Source: Cherax quadricarinatus
Taxonomy: Eukaryota; Arthropoda; Malacostraca; Decapoda; Parastacidae
NCBI RefSeq assembly: GCF_038502225.1
Contig: NC_091352.1
Span: forward strand, 21,127,216 to 21,191,215
DNA length: 64,000 nucleotides
Direction of reading: 5' to 3'
In this document: positions 35,486 through 47,799 of the stretch, piece after piece
How positions within the stretch are numbered: position 1 is the first letter of the stretch
Layout: each line of letters starts with the position of its first letter
Position numbers and translations under genes: made by a program
The notes under the pieces: generated by a model
The model's input: the letters and a program-made list of their open reading frames with translations, nothing else
What the model was told of the DNA's origin: nothing
The model's database searches: none

Positions 35486-35959
35486 ATTTAATAGCTTAAT
35501 TATGCACCCCACTCACACAATGTGTGCAAACAAGTTTAGGTGAACAGTTACGGCAGCTCCCGATATTTACTGCCACCAGGAGCGTATTACGAGTGTCAGC
35601 GGTAATTAGTGAACATCAGTGTCTGTAAAGGCACAAAATCAGGGAAAATATAAGAGATTAAAGTAAGATGAAAGTGAAAACTGATCCACCCGATTTATAT
35701 CTACAAACCTGCCTGTTTCCAGTGCAGGAATCCACTACTCCACTCTTCCATCAACCCACACAACCCTCCCTCTTAAACCATATGTGAGAACCAGGACTTT
35801 AAGACCCTGGAGACCAGAATGTAATAACACAATAACACTAAGAGTGAATAATGGAACAAACGTATGATGGAGGCATCCCCAGATATAAGAGCACTCAGAG
35901 ATGAAGCTCATAGAGATAACAGATGCTATTTTTCTCGACTGGCTTTCAGATTATGAAGA

Positions 35960-36933
35960 AAAGGAGAACAGGAGGCTGAGGAGAAGCATTGAAAATCATA
36001 AACCAGTGGAGTTTTGAGGAGATGAGAGGAATAAAATGAGGGAGACAGATGACTACAGAGTAACACATTGAAGACCAGGAGTCCCAAGGTGGTGACAGGA
36101 GTAATATACAATCCTCCACTAAACAGCAAGAGACCAAGACAAGAATATAATGACAACAGCGTGATGATGAATACATTGTGGGAGACTTTAACCACAAAGA
36201 GACAGAGTGGGAGAACCTGGAGCCAAAGTAGGACCAGAAAGATGGAGAGTTAAGATGCCGCAGATAATAATGGACAGCTTCATGCACCAACATGTCAGGG
36301 ACACAACCATAGAGAAACGAAAGAATGGGCCAGCAAGTCTTGACCTTGTATTCACCTTGAGCGATTCTAGCATAACGGTGGTTACGTATGAAAGGCCCCT
36401 TCCTCATAAGCTTCGAATACTTTGAAGAGGAAAGGAGCACGGAGAAGACGAAATAAGCCAAATTTCTTAAGAGACTACACAGCCATGAGGCAATTCATGA
36501 CTGAGATGCAGTGGGAAAGGAACTAGAAGGAGAAACACCGAGTGAGATGGGTTTGTGTCTGGTGGGTGCTGGGAGGCAGAAGAAAAATTCGTACCGAGGG
36601 GGCTAAATAAACAGTAGGAAGAACAGAGTGAGCTCATGGTTCACTCAGATGCTAAATGTGTTAGAACATGGGGGGAAAATAAACATTGAAGACAATGCAG
36701 GAAAACAAGTGAGCAGAAGAACAGGAAACAATTATGCCTAAGTACGAAGATAGGTTCAATGATAACTGCAGAATTTCAACATCTAAATCCGCTATACAGC
36801 CACATCACTAGGATGACATCAGTGAAAGATCAGGTGATCAGGCTTTAATAATGGTATAAACGTTTTGAGACGAACTCTGCAACCAGTTATAGGTGAATAT
36901 GAGCACACTAAAACACACACAGACAGACAGACA

Positions 36934-37021
<88 letters not shown>

Positions 37022-38100
37022 TGTCCATGAGGAGCTGTCAGAATATTGTGTGACAAATGGAGGTTCCGCAAGGTTAGTTGCTTGGACCACTATTGTTACT
37101 GCTAATTGTGAATGACATTACAGATGGTTTTGAGTTACAATAGATGTATTTCTATTTGCTGGCTATGTAGAAGAAATGAAGAGAATAAAAAACGATGTGG
37201 ATAAAGGCTACAAATGGATGTGGAAAACCTGCAAGATTGGTCGGGTAAGTGGTTACTTGAATTCAGCCCCAGCAAATGCATGGATATAAAGAGTGGGAAG
37301 GATTAAGAAGACCGGGCACGAAATACAGATGAAGAAACAAACACTGCAGACCTCAAAGACAAAGACCTAGGGGTGAGAATATTGCCAAGTATATCGCAGG
37401 AGGCACATATAAGCCGAATAACCTCTGTATCCAAGGGTAATCTATCAAATCTATGAGCAGCCTTCAGGAATATCAACAAAAAGTCATTCACTACCCTTTA
37501 TATAACGTATGTGAGGCCCAAGTTCGCTTCCGCAGCACCATTACGGAGCCCTCACCTGAAAAGCACGCTGGGAATTGGAGAAATTGTATTGAAATGCAAC
37601 GAAATTAACTCCAGAGTTAAGGGAAATCAACCTGACGACACTGGAGGACAGGAGAGATAGGGGGGACATGATAACGACAAACAAAATACTGAGAGGAATT
37701 GACAGGGTGGACAAAGACAGGATGTTCCAGAGATTGGACACAGTAACAAGGGGACACAGTTGGAAGTTGAAGACACAGATGAGTCACAGGGATGTTAGGA
37801 AGTATTTCTTAAGCCACAGAGTAGTCAGTAAGTGGATGTAGTGGATGCAGGATCCATACATAGCTTTAAACAGAGGTATGATAAAGCTCACGGTTCAGAG
37901 TGACCTACTAGCGACCAGTGAAGAGGCGGGGGCCAGGAGCTCGGACTCGACCCCTGCAACCTCAACTAGGTGAGTACAACTTGGTGAGTACACACACACA
38001 CATGGAGTAGGGAGAAAGTGAATTAGTATCGACCAGTGAAGAGGCGGGGCCAGGAGCTATGAATCGACCCCTGCAACCACAAATAGGTGAGTAAATAAGC
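35960..38100 (+). pseudogene. CR1-like LINE family A, copy 5: endonuclease and reverse transcriptase, plus strand
   Basis: 36060-36400 encodes the endonuclease middle: VTGVIYNPPLNSKRPRQEYN, then (frame-shifted) VGDFNHKETEWENLE, in which the GDFN metal-binding box is intact, then the region corresponding to LVFTLS. The fingers and palm are badly worn, and a CA array (36936-37019) interrupts them. From 37080 the reverse-transcriptase C-terminal half is recognisable in changing frames, with worn GVPQG and ADD regions, DVDKGYKWM, DRRDRGD- and LEKVQ-type blocks. The 3' terminal block appears twice: ACCCCTGCAACCTCAACTAG then GTGAGTACACACACACACA at 37953-38003, and ACCCCTGCAACCACAAATAG then GTGAG at 38068-38093. 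Dead copy. Confidence 0.75.
36936..37019. repeat. (CA)n microsatellite, ~42 units
   Basis: Uninterrupted CA preceded by ACAGACAGACAG. It lies inside the CR1-like copy 5 region. Confidence 0.97.
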
Positions 38101-38740
38101 TTTTATTTAGCGGTTAAACAGTGGAATGAATTGAATGAGGCAGTGGTTTGGGAGAACTCAATATATAGTTTCACGAGTGGACATGTTAAGTCCCAAAACG
38201 CCAATGGTCAGTTATACCGATCAAAGTTGTCTACGAGGCAGGGCCAGGAGCTTAGTCTCGAACCCAGCACACACTCATCATTTCCGTCAAGTTAAATAAC
38301 TGCGAAACTTCCCACCACCATGGTAAATAACCTCTCAAGACTTCTGTCCTTCATTTTCCTCATAAAAACCATCTTAAATCACAACCAAAGTTTAGTCTTG
38401 CAGACAAACACGATGCCTTAAGTTGTACTGATGCTTTAGTTACCCATCATTCTCTTTCATAAATTACGTTTGTTGATGGTTCTGTGCACCAATCCACTGG
38501 TGCACTTGATAGTACCGCTGTTGTTATGCAAGGTGTAGAAATGAAGAAATTGAAGCATGTAGAAATTGAAGCATGCATCAACAAGTGGTTTTCTGCCTTT
38601 CAAACTACGCTGTTTGCTATGCTCCTTACACTTAAGTACTCCATGTATCTAAGGATGACACGTAAATTGTGATTCTCTTCCAGTATCATCTCTAAACGCT
38701 CTTTAATTCCAAGTGCATCAGTTATGTCATGTTTGTGTTA
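38101..38740. other. Unassigned, no gene recognised
   Basis: Short open frames only, without motif. Confidence 0.35.
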
Positions 38741-38744
38741 GGCA

Positions 38745-39135
38745 CCAGACACGGGAACATAAGAAAGGAGGAACACTGCAACAGGCCTACTGACCCATGC
38801 GGAGCAGGTCCATGTCCCCCCCCCTAAATTAGCCCAATGACCCACCCAGTCTGGTCAGGTCATATTTACTTAAGGAGCACGGCACCAGACCCAGCAGCAC
38901 AAGCTAGTCAGGGCCAACTCACCCACCTACACCCACTCATGTATTTATCTAACCTATTTTTAAAACTACACAACGTTTTAGCCTCAATAACTGTACTCGG
39001 GACTTTGTTCCACTCATCCACAACTATATTACCAAACCAGTGCTTTCCTATATCCTTCCTGAATCTGAATTTTTCCAACTTGAAGCCATTGCTACGAGTC
39101 CTGTCTTGGCTGGAAATTTTCAGCACGCCTTGACC
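38745..39135 (-). pseudogene. CR1-like LINE family B, copy 2: 3' end
   Basis: Minus strand. 39126-38908 (72 codons) encodes QDRTRSNGFKLEKFRFRKDI, GKHWFGNIVVDEWNKVPSTV and TLCSFKNRLDKYMSG. This is the C-terminal R-S-x-G-x-K-L ... F-x-N-R-x-V-x-x-W-N-x-L-P ... F-K-x-R-L-D pattern of CR1/L2-type ORF2 proteins. The 3' untranslated part contains the complement of GGAACACTGCAACAGGCCTA, also found at 30.9 and 40.8 kb, and ends near CGGGAACATAAGAAAGG at 38752. Truncated upstream. Confidence 0.75.
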
Positions 39136-39639
39136 TTTTAACTTGTAGTTTAAGGATAATAAGAAAGAAAGTTCTTGAGCCTCATTAATTCGAGACAGAG
39201 AGAGACTGACAGTATTTAGTACAGCATCATCATTCCATCATGCAGGAGCTACATATCCATTGTGCGTCCAACAAAATCAGCAAATATCTGAATGTCATTA
39301 CTGCCAGGCTCTTGCTGGATACAAGTACCTCAGGGAGGTTGCATCACCAGATGATACATCTAAATGTCAACTTTTCCAGAGTAATCATTGCCACACCCTG
39401 CGCCATTTTCCTATGTCCTGGACTGCAACAATGTTAATGAATTCAGAGACGACTCACTCACAAATGCTTAAGAAATGTCAAAGTATTTTAGCCAAATTGG
39501 TAAATCACCAACCATTTTGTAAAAATACTGACTCTGCATATTGAAAAAAGTACAAAAACACTTTTTTTTACACAAATCAGTTTTACAAGTTAAGATCTGT
39601 TATCTTACCTCAGCTCATTTCGAAGTCCAGCCCTATCTA
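39136..39639. other. Unassigned, no gene recognised
   Basis: Open frames of 65 and 94 codons overlap here in two frames without motifs. Confidence 0.35.
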
Positions 39640-39830
39640 AGGTATACTACCACCCCCAGGATGCCACCCACACCAGTTGACTATAACACCCAGGTACCTA
39701 CTTACTGCTAGGTGAATAGGGGCAGCAGGAGCAAGGAAACATGCCTAATGTTTCCACCCATGACGGGGATCGAACAACGGACACTCAGTATCTGAGATAA
39801 GTGAGTTGCCAACCGAGTAAGGTAACTAAT
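39640..39830 (-). mobile_element. tRNA-derived SINE, family S1, copy 4
   Basis: The minus strand carries a B box (GTTCGATCCCCG, about 39778-39767), then GGTGGAAACATTAGGCATGT, TTCACCTAGCAGTAAGTAGG, CAACTGGTGTGGGTGGCATC. The 3' portion seen at 32.4 kb is missing. Confidence 0.75.
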
Positions 39831-40059
39831 ATCTTTTGTGAATGAATTAGTCTTATAAATAGCTCAGTACGACTGTAACCAGATATAAACATTCAAACTG
39901 TTGATTACTATTGTAACTTGCTTAGCTATCAAAACTTTGGTGCTCAGTTAATGGGCCCATTATGTGCCTCTGTAATATTTTGACTGCCCCCACAGGATGA
40001 GAATGGGGTGCATAATAAACCTATCACAATAAACTAACACAATCGCTAGCATGCACCCA

Positions 40060-40138
40060 CGGACGAACACGGACACACGGACACGGACACGGACACGGAC
40101 ACACACGGACACGGACACGGACACACACGGACACACAC

Positions 40139-40222
<84 letters not shown>
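40060..40222. repeat. (ACGG)/(ACACGG) and (CA)n compound microsatellite
   Basis: CGGACA-type repeats at 40060-40140 grade into pure CA at 40140-40222. Confidence 0.95.
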
Positions 40223-40224
<2 letters not shown>

Positions 40225-41140
40225 ATGTGACAGAAGGGAGAGTTAGAAATGTCCCTGTTCGCAGACTAGGGGAAACTACTGATACAAGCGAACGAGGATC
40301 AGGAATGACTAAAAACTGATGTGGACAAGCTACAGTCCTGGTCCGGGAAAGTCATAAAGCTTGGGGAAAGACAGAGAAAACCGCTGATGGAGTACATTCT
40401 CGGGGGGGTCAAAAACGGTAAACCTTACACAAAGAAAAGGATCTCGGGGTGATTATCACAACGAGCCGCACATCAACCATATAACTTTTGTAGTATATGG
40501 CGCCTGGCAAACCTAAGAACATCGTTTCGACATCTAAGGAGTAATTTAAGACACTGTACACCGCGCACATCAGGCCCATATTGGAGTATACAGCACCAGT
40601 AGAGAACTCTCACATGGCCAAGCACGTCAAGAAATTAGAGAAAGTTAAGGGTTTGCAATAAGACTAGTCTCGGAGCTAAGGGGTATGTCATACGAAGAGA
40701 GGTTAAAGGAACTCAATCTGACGACACTGGGGGACAGGAGGGATAGCTGGGACACGATAACGACCTATAAAATACCGAGAGGAAATTGACAAGATAGGAA
40801 CAAAAGAAAGGAGGAACACTGCAGCAGGCCTGTTGGCATCATACTAGGTAGGTCCTTTACAATCCATCCCACTAACAAAACATTTGCCCAACCCAATTTT
40901 CAATGCCACCCAAGAAATAAGCTCTGTTAAGAACATAATATGGATAGGGACAGAATGTTTTAGAGATATGACACAGCAACGAAGGGATAGCTTGAAACCG
41001 AAAACTGAGATGAGTGAAAGTGGCGTCAGAAAGTATTTCTTCGGTCACAGAGTTGCCAGGAAATCGAACAATCTGGAAAGCGAAGTAGTAGAGGCAGGAT
41101 CCATACATAAGTTTAAGAAGAGGTACGATAAGGCCACATA
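40225..41140 (+). pseudogene. CR1-like LINE family A, copy 6: reverse-transcriptase C terminus with nested insert
   Basis: The plus strand begins at the CA array in the worn LFAD region (40245-40275), continues through the LQSWSGKVIKLG block (40330), TLKTAYTAHI / LEYTAPVE (40545-40600), HVKKLEKVKG (40625) and SYEERLKELNLTTLGDRR (40690-40745). It is then interrupted by family B sequence at 40797-40945 and resumes with DRMF, LKPKTEMSESGVRKYFFGHR, VARKSNNLESEVVEAGSIHK and FKKRYDKAT (40950-41130). The second part forms most of a 145-codon frame. Several frameshifts. The insert splits a conserved C-terminal block, so it arrived later. Confidence 0.78.
40797..40945 (-). mobile_element. Nested fragment of CR1-like family B 3' end
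   Basis: Shares GGAACACTGCAGCAGGCCTG and the flanking AACAAAAGAAAGG segment with 30.9 and 38.75 kb. It sits inside the C-terminal coding part of CR1-like copy 6. A target-site duplication was not resolved. Confidence 0.7.
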
Positions 41141-41214
41141 TAGGTGGGTACCCCCTACCCTCCACACGCACACATGTACATTTGTATCAAATTATGTTGG
41201 TATACAATACCGCC

Positions 41215-41325
41215 AGGATGAATACCCGTGCATACCCATGTCTGCACGGGTATGCATACATGGGTATGCATACATGGGTATGCATATTCGGGTGCATTCA
41301 GTCGAATACACCCGAATATAACTTT
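41215..41325. repeat. Short palindromic tandem repeat
   Basis: CATGGGTATGCATA repeats three times (41259-41290), with inverted relatives CATACCCATG upstream and ATTCGGGTG / CACCCGAAT downstream. Confidence 0.75.
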
Positions 41326-41569
41326 CTATACAAAAGGAGCAGTAGTTCTGACGCGATCAGTCCTTTAGCCTCCCTAAGATGTGTTCGGTCTCTCAAAACT
41401 AAAGCATAGGCATCCTGCCGAACCTAATAGTGAGGTGAAGCAACTGGAGTTGGCGTCTCAAGTGAGCGTCGCTAATCAGGCGACGTAAGTCATGCTTAAG
41501 CAGTTGCTTAACCAACATAAGACTGGGATTATGTATCCTTAATGGAATATCTAATGTGATTTTTGCATG

Positions 41570-43640
41570 AAATCTGCTACTACCTGCTGCTTCTGGGTAT
41601 AAACCTGCTGCTTCTGGATATAAATCTGCTGCTACTACCTGCTGCTTCTGGGTATAAACCTGCTGCTTCTGGGAATAAACCTGCTGCTACTACCTGCTGC
41701 TTCTGGATATAAATCTGCTGCTACTACCTGCTGCTTCTGGGTATAAACCTGCTGCTACTACCTGCTGCTTCTGGGTATAAATCTGCTGCTACTACCTGCT
41801 GCTTCTGGATATAAATCTGTTGCTACTACCTGCTGCTTCTGGATATAAATCTGTTGCTACTACCTGTTGCTTCTGAATATAAATCTTCTGCTACTACCTG
41901 CTGCTTCTGGGTATAAACCTGTTGCTACTACCTGCTGCTTCTGGGTATAAACCTGCTGCTACTACCTGCTGCTTCTGGGTATAAACCTGCTGCTACTACC
42001 TGCTGCTTCTGGGTATAAACCTGCTGCTACTACCTGCTGCTTCTGGGTATAAACCTGCTGCTACTACCTGCTGCTTCTGGATATAAATCTGCTGCTACTA
42101 CCTGCTGCTTCTAGATATAAATCTGTTGCTACTACCTGTTGCTACTGGATATAAATCTGCTGCTACTACCTGCTGCTTCTGGGTATAAACCTGCTGCTAC
42201 TACCTACTGCTTCTGGGTATAAACCTGCTGCTACCTGCTGCTTCTGGGTATAAATCTGCTGCTACTACCTGCTGCTTCTGGGTATAAACCTGCTGCTACT
42301 ACCTGCTGCTTCTGGGTATAAACCTGCTTCTGGGTATAAACATGCTGCTACTACCTGCTGCTTCTGGGTATAAACCTGCTGCTACTACCTGCTGCTTCTG
42401 GGTATAAATCTGCTTTTACTACCTGCTGCTTCTGGGTATAAATCTGCTTTTACTACCTGCTGCTTCTGGGTATAAATCTGCTGCTACTACCTGCTGCCTA
42501 AGAGTATAAATTTGTTTCTACTATCTGCTGCTTCTGGATATAAATCTGCTTCTACTACCTGCCGCTTCTGGGTGTAAATCTGCTGCTACTACCTGCTGCT
42601 TCTGGGTATAAATCTGCTGCTACTACCTGCTGCTTCTGGGTATAAACCTGCTGCTACTACCTGCTGCTTCTGGGTATAAATCTGCTGCTACCACCTGCTG
42701 CTTCTGGGTATAAACCTGCTGCTACTACCTGCTGTTTCTGGGTATAAATCTGCTTTTACTACCTGCTGCCTAAGAGTATAAATTTGTTTCTACTACCTGC
42801 AGCTTCTGGATATAAATCTGCTGCTACTACCTGCCGCTTCTGGGTATAAATCTGCTGCTACTACCTGCTGCTTCTGGGTATAAATCTGCTGCTACTACCT
42901 GCTGCTTCTGGGTATAAACCTGCTGCTACTACCTGCTGCTTCTGGGTATAAATCTGCTGCTACTACCTGCTGCTTCTGGGTATAAATCTACTGCTACTAC
43001 CTGCTGCTTCTGGGTATAAATCTGCTGCTACTACCTGCTGCTTCTGGGTATAAATCTGCTGCTACTACCTGCTGCTTCTGGGTATAAATCTGCTGCTACT
43101 ACCTGCTGCTTCTGGGTATAACCTGCTGCTACTACCTGCTGCTTCTGGGTATAAATCTGCTGCTACTACCTGCTGCTTCTGGGTATAAACCTGCTGCTAC
43201 TATCTGCTGCTTCTGGGTATAAATCTGCTGCTACTACCTGCTGCTTCTGGGTATAAATCTGCTGCTACTACCTGCTGCTTCTGGGTATAAATCTGCTGCT
43301 ACTACCTGCTGCTTCTGGGTATAAACCTGCTGCTACTACCTGCTGCTTCTGGGTATAAATCTGCTGCTACTACCTGCTGCTTCTGGGTATAAATCTGCTG
43401 CTACTACCTGCTGCTTCTGGGTATAAATCTGCTGCTACTACCTGCTGCTTCTGGGTATAAATCTGCTGCTACTACCTGCTGCTTCTGGGTATAAATCTGC
43501 TGCTACTACCTGCTGCTTCTGGATATAAATCTGCTGCTACCTGCTGCTTCTGGGTATAAATCTGCTGCTACTACCTGCTGCTTCTGGGTATAAATCTGCT
43601 TTTGCTACCTGCTGCTTCTACTATCTGCTGCTTCAGGATA
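41570..43640. repeat. 34-bp satellite, about 60 tandem units
   Basis: The unit contains CTACTACCTGCTGCTTCTGG followed by GTATAAA and a CTGCTG link. The left part (41570-42560) is more variable (TTGCTACT, CTTTTACT and deletion variants); 42580-43560 is highly uniform. Length 34 is not a multiple of three and there is no long open frame. Every unit carries GGTATAAA or GATATAAA. Confidence 0.95.
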
Positions 43641-44223
43641 TTCTATTTGCTGATCTTCATATTAAACTACTACACTCTAATTTTCATTATCTGTGAGAGT
43701 AGTTAAACGGAGGATCGATCCTTCATCACTTCATGCTCTGGATGAATCAGATGCGTTGAGCCATTCATACAAAAATTAAATTTTGTTCGTTCTTTAGTTC
43801 CGTTTCATTTTTTTTTTGACATCACGTCGTGTTGTCGAAAAAGAAGGGAGGGGAAAGTCTGTTTAAATCTTTCCTTTATATATTATTTTTGTAGTGCCTT
43901 TTATATATCATTTTTGTGTTCCAAGTGTTGGGTTGATAATTCTTTGCCCTTTAAATGGGATGTCTTGGTTATAGGTAAGTGCTCTTGATACAAGTAACTG
44001 GTAATGTCCTCATTTTTCTAGACTCAGACCCAATTTCCTCCCATTACTAGGTTCTGTATGAACCATCAGGGATTACTCTCTTCCAGGTACATAAGAATAT
44101 TGACAATAACAAAAATATTAAATTCTTGTCAGTGCGTAGCCCAATTTCCTTCATGATTACAAATGAGCACATAACTGAGGACACAACTAATTTCTGAAGA
44201 TTAGCCACTGGAGTGCATGGTGT
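43641..44223. other. Unassigned, no gene recognised
   Basis: AT-rich sequence between the satellite and MITE copy 3. Confidence 0.4.
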
Positions 44224-44228
44224 CGATC

Positions 44229-44903
<675 letters not shown>

Positions 44904-46636
44904 AACAAGCCACGGGGGGAGGTGTGGAAATCTTTAGACTGGGTTATCGGTCGGTGCCAACCCCACCCTACCATCATCCCCCCACTACCCATATGGGGTA
45001 GGAGGGTTTCTGAGATGTCAAGTAGGAAATTATAAGATATAAAAAGCCAGCCCCAAGCTTTTTCTAATCGTTTATATAACACCACAGAACATGAAATAAA
45101 TAACACTTTGCCGTTCCTAGATGTTTTAATCCATCGGGTCGATAGGAAATTCAAATTCACAGTTTATAGGAAGTCCACCAATATGTCGTCATACATGCAC
45201 TACTGTTCCAACCAAGAAACCAGGGTAAAAAAGGAGTGTGGTCCTCACAATGTTTCTGAGAGCATTGCGCATCTGCAGTCCCGAGTACCTAAAGGACGAA
45301 ATCAGCAAGATATTCAACATGGCCACAAAACTAAGATATCCTATGGATTTTGTCGAGAAGGCACTAATGTCAGCAAAAAAAATTACTTTCTACCGGTCTG
45401 AATCTAAAGAATTGATGGCCAGGAAAAATGTACTAGTTTTACCATACAATGAGAATCTGGCTTGCCTACGAGAAGCATTAAAAAAGATCAATATAAACCT
45501 TGCTTTCAAAAACACTGCGACAGTGAAACAAAGGCTGATTAAAAACACGCCCTCCAACTAAGTTGGTGGGGTTTACAAGGTCCTATGTACTCAGTGTTCT
45601 CTCTCATATATCGGTCAAACAGGTAAATTTCTGGAAACCAGAATTGCCCAGCATAAATACTCAGTCAGGACTGGGCAGGAGTCGAACGCTATCTTTAACC
45701 ACGTTAGTGTACCTAATCACCCATCGGGGTAGGATGCTGCCCAGATTATAGTACCAAACAGTTATGTCATGGAAAGAAACATAATTGAATCTTCCCTCTT
45801 GAAACATGAAAGGAATACAGTATACAACTCAAATTATGGGTTATACAAGCTCGATAATTTAGTAGAGTCCATTGTACACAATCTTAAACAACAATGCTAT
45901 ACAAAATCACAGGATTGTTCATTATGCAAAGTGGGTTGATGGGTTGGTGACGCCCGTCCAGTGTCTACGTTCCAAAACTTCACACAACGTCAGTTTTGAT
46001 GCTTATGTAACACCTGTAGCTGTTAATGCACCATACAGTGACAAGCACACAAGATAACGTAAGGAAAGGTTAAAGGGTATTAGTAGAATTTAGATCATAG
46101 AAATATTATCGGATAGGCATTAACAGCCACTGAGAAAATAGTAGACAATATGTAGGAAAGAGATACTTCTGAGTACATCGGTAGAACATTCCAGTACCCC
46201 AGAGCAGGACATTTGAACGCACAAGAGCACATTGTATTCTTTTCTTTCATTATTTGAAAAGGTCACACAGAATAATAGCTATCCATTTCTACAGTATCTA
46301 ACGAGAAACTTATTTTCTCAAACCACATGACCTGTTATAAAAGAGTAGAAAAAGCTTGGGGCTGGCTTTTTATATCTTATAATTTCCTACTTGACATCTC
46401 AGATACCCTCCTACCCCATATGGGTAGTGGGGGGATGATGGTAGGGTGGGGTTGGCACCGACCACTAACCCAGTCTGAAGGTAACCGTGGCCGGTGACAC
46501 CTACGCTACTTTGAGACCTCTCTCCCTGTTTTGGTTGCTCCCGTGCAACATTGCACAGAGCTCCTGATGACGCACTGAGAATTGTGAAAGTACTTGAGCT
46601 AAAGTTTTACCCCCCTCCCTCCGTGGCTTGTCCTGC
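44904..46636 (+). mobile_element. Penelope-like element A, flanked by long inverted repeats
   Basis: The left arm (about 44904-45066) is the reverse complement of the right arm (46350-46490, continuing to 46636). Shared blocks include GGTCGGTGCCAACCCCACCC, TACCATCATCCCCCCACTAC and ATATAAAAAGCCAGCCCCAA. The right arm has about 100 extra bases (46490-46600) that include CTGATGA (46564-46570), a CGCA/TGTG hairpin and AAAG. The coding remnant lies between. Penelope-like elements are known to carry terminal pLTRs in direct or inverted arrangement. Confidence 0.8.
45070..45885 (+). pseudogene. Penelope-like reverse-transcriptase end plus GIY-YIG endonuclease (copy A)
   Basis: The end of the reverse transcriptase reads [20 protein letters not shown] and [15 protein letters not shown] frameshift near 45230 leads to MFLRALRICSPEYLKDEISK, the FRALRIC-type linker, and NVLVLPYNENL. 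After a TAA at 45559 the same frame encodes the GIY-YIG nuclease core GVYKVLCTQCSLSYIGQTGK, then LETRIAQHKYSVRTGQ and NAIFNH; a TAG at about 45730 follows, then NSYVMERNIIESSLL with the conserved glutamate region, and YGLYKLDNLVES. This nuclease nicks DNA for target-primed copying. The catalytic palm of the reverse transcriptase is missing (5' truncation at the left inverted arm). One frameshift and two stops make it inactive. Confidence 0.82.
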
Positions 46637-46669
46637 ATAGTTAAGATCGCCGTCTGCGATTGTTTGCAC

Positions 46670-46674
<5 letters not shown>

Positions 46675-46756
<82 letters not shown>
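46675..46756. repeat. (TA)n microsatellite, ~40 units
   Basis: TA array between Penelope-like copies A and B, directly at the 3' end of copy B. Confidence 0.97.
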
Positions 46757-46758
<2 letters not shown>

Positions 46759-47795
46759 ATAAGATCACAGTAAACAGGTGATTTCAGAATATGCAAAACA
46801 ACCACTCTGAAAGAATAGAGAAATTCCAAGCGCTTTCGTGACTACTCACATTATCAAGGAACTACGAAAGTAAAGCATCCAAGGAAGCTATATAAGGGGT
46901 CTGGCCAACACCTCACTATCGGATCCCACAACGGTTAAACACCTGACGCGCGCCGACCCAACTGGATAGGTCCTTTGCACAACTCACCCACAAACTATTC
47001 TACCCAAGAAAATTTAAAAATTATTATTTGTCCAGTGTATTATTAAATTCTTCCCAAATTCTATTAATTATAAATGGATCTAATTTATATAAACCAAAGG
47101 AAATATTCATATTGTCAAAACTGCTTTTTATGAAACAAGATTCAATTATATTCCTGTCGACCATGGACTTGCTTGATACTACTTTCTCAACTTTTTGAAA
47201 ATCAATTGGATGGTTAAAATCTCTTACATGAATAAATAGAGCATTGGAATCTTGTCCAGTTCTAATGCTATATTTATGTTGTTTTAATCTTAGTTCGAGA
47301 TTTTTACAAGTTTGACCGTAATAAACTTTATCGCAAATTTTACAAGGAATCTTATAGACACATCCATCAGCATTTTGGGGGGAATTCTTTATCAAAATTT
47401 TTTTTACTGTATCAAGATTTTTGAATACAATTTTAATATTAAAAGTCTTAAGAAGAGAAGGCATATCAACCAAGTTTTCATGGTAAGAGAGAACCAACAT
47501 ATTTTTAGTTGAATAAGGGTGGTTGTCCCTTTTTGGATTGTAAAAAGTATTTCTAGCAACTTTAAAAGATTTATCAATTACATTTCTTGGGTATTTTAAA
47601 TCATTATCTATTTCATAAATTTTGGATATTTCCTCATCTATGAACTCAGGACTACAAATTCGTAAAGCTCTCAAAAACATTGATGAGAAAACAGACAGTT
47701 TGACTATCTTGATGCGAGGAATAACAGTGGACATAGGAACAGTTATTTGTAGGTTTTCTGTAAATTTTAAATTTGAATTCATTATTACCCGTGCT
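46757..47795 (-). mobile_element. Penelope-like element B (5'-truncated, minus strand)
   Basis: Minus strand, from the reverse-transcriptase end at about 47795 to a 3' end reading TTACTGTGATCTTATTGCAT and then the TA array. The 3' segment (46757-46870) holds CTTGATAA, T, stem GTGA/TCAC (46838-46841 with 46846-46849), GAAA (46834-46837), GCGCTTGGAATTTCTC and CAGAGTGGTTGTTTTGCATA, which is the sequence found as fold-back pairs at 17.6-17.95 kb. Confidence 0.82.
47024..47795 (-). pseudogene. Penelope-like reverse-transcriptase end plus GIY-YIG endonuclease (copy B)
   Basis: The 268-codon frame (47830-47024) encodes SSMFLRALRICSPEFIDEEI, MLVLSYHENLVDMPSLLK and IKIVFKNLDTVKKILI. The GIY-YIG nuclease follows as GCVYKIPCKICDKVYYGQTC (the second half of the motif is YYG rather than YIG), KNLELRLKQHKYSIRTGQ, DSNALFIHVRDFNHPIDF, MVDRNIIESCFI with the catalytic glutamate candidate, and GLYKLDPFIINRIW up to the stop. 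The reverse-transcriptase tail NNEFKFKIYRKPTNN lies in a different frame at 47795-47720, so one frameshift separates it. No internal stop occurs in the nuclease, so it is better preserved than copy A, but the catalytic palm is absent. Confidence 0.85.
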
Positions 47796-47799
47796 ATGT

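Noticed and set aside
41215..41325. Telomere-like repeat
   Set aside because: CATGGGTATGCATA does not match the TTAGG-type arthropod telomere repeat and the array is only a few units long.
41570..43640. CRISPR-like array because of regular short units
   Set aside because: Units are contiguous with no unique spacers, the genome is eukaryotic and there are no cas genes. It is a satellite.
45238..45561. 107-codon frame as a host gene
   Set aside because: It is the linker segment of Penelope-like copy A; the same protein blocks occur in copy B at 47.0-47.8 kb followed by the GIY-YIG domain.
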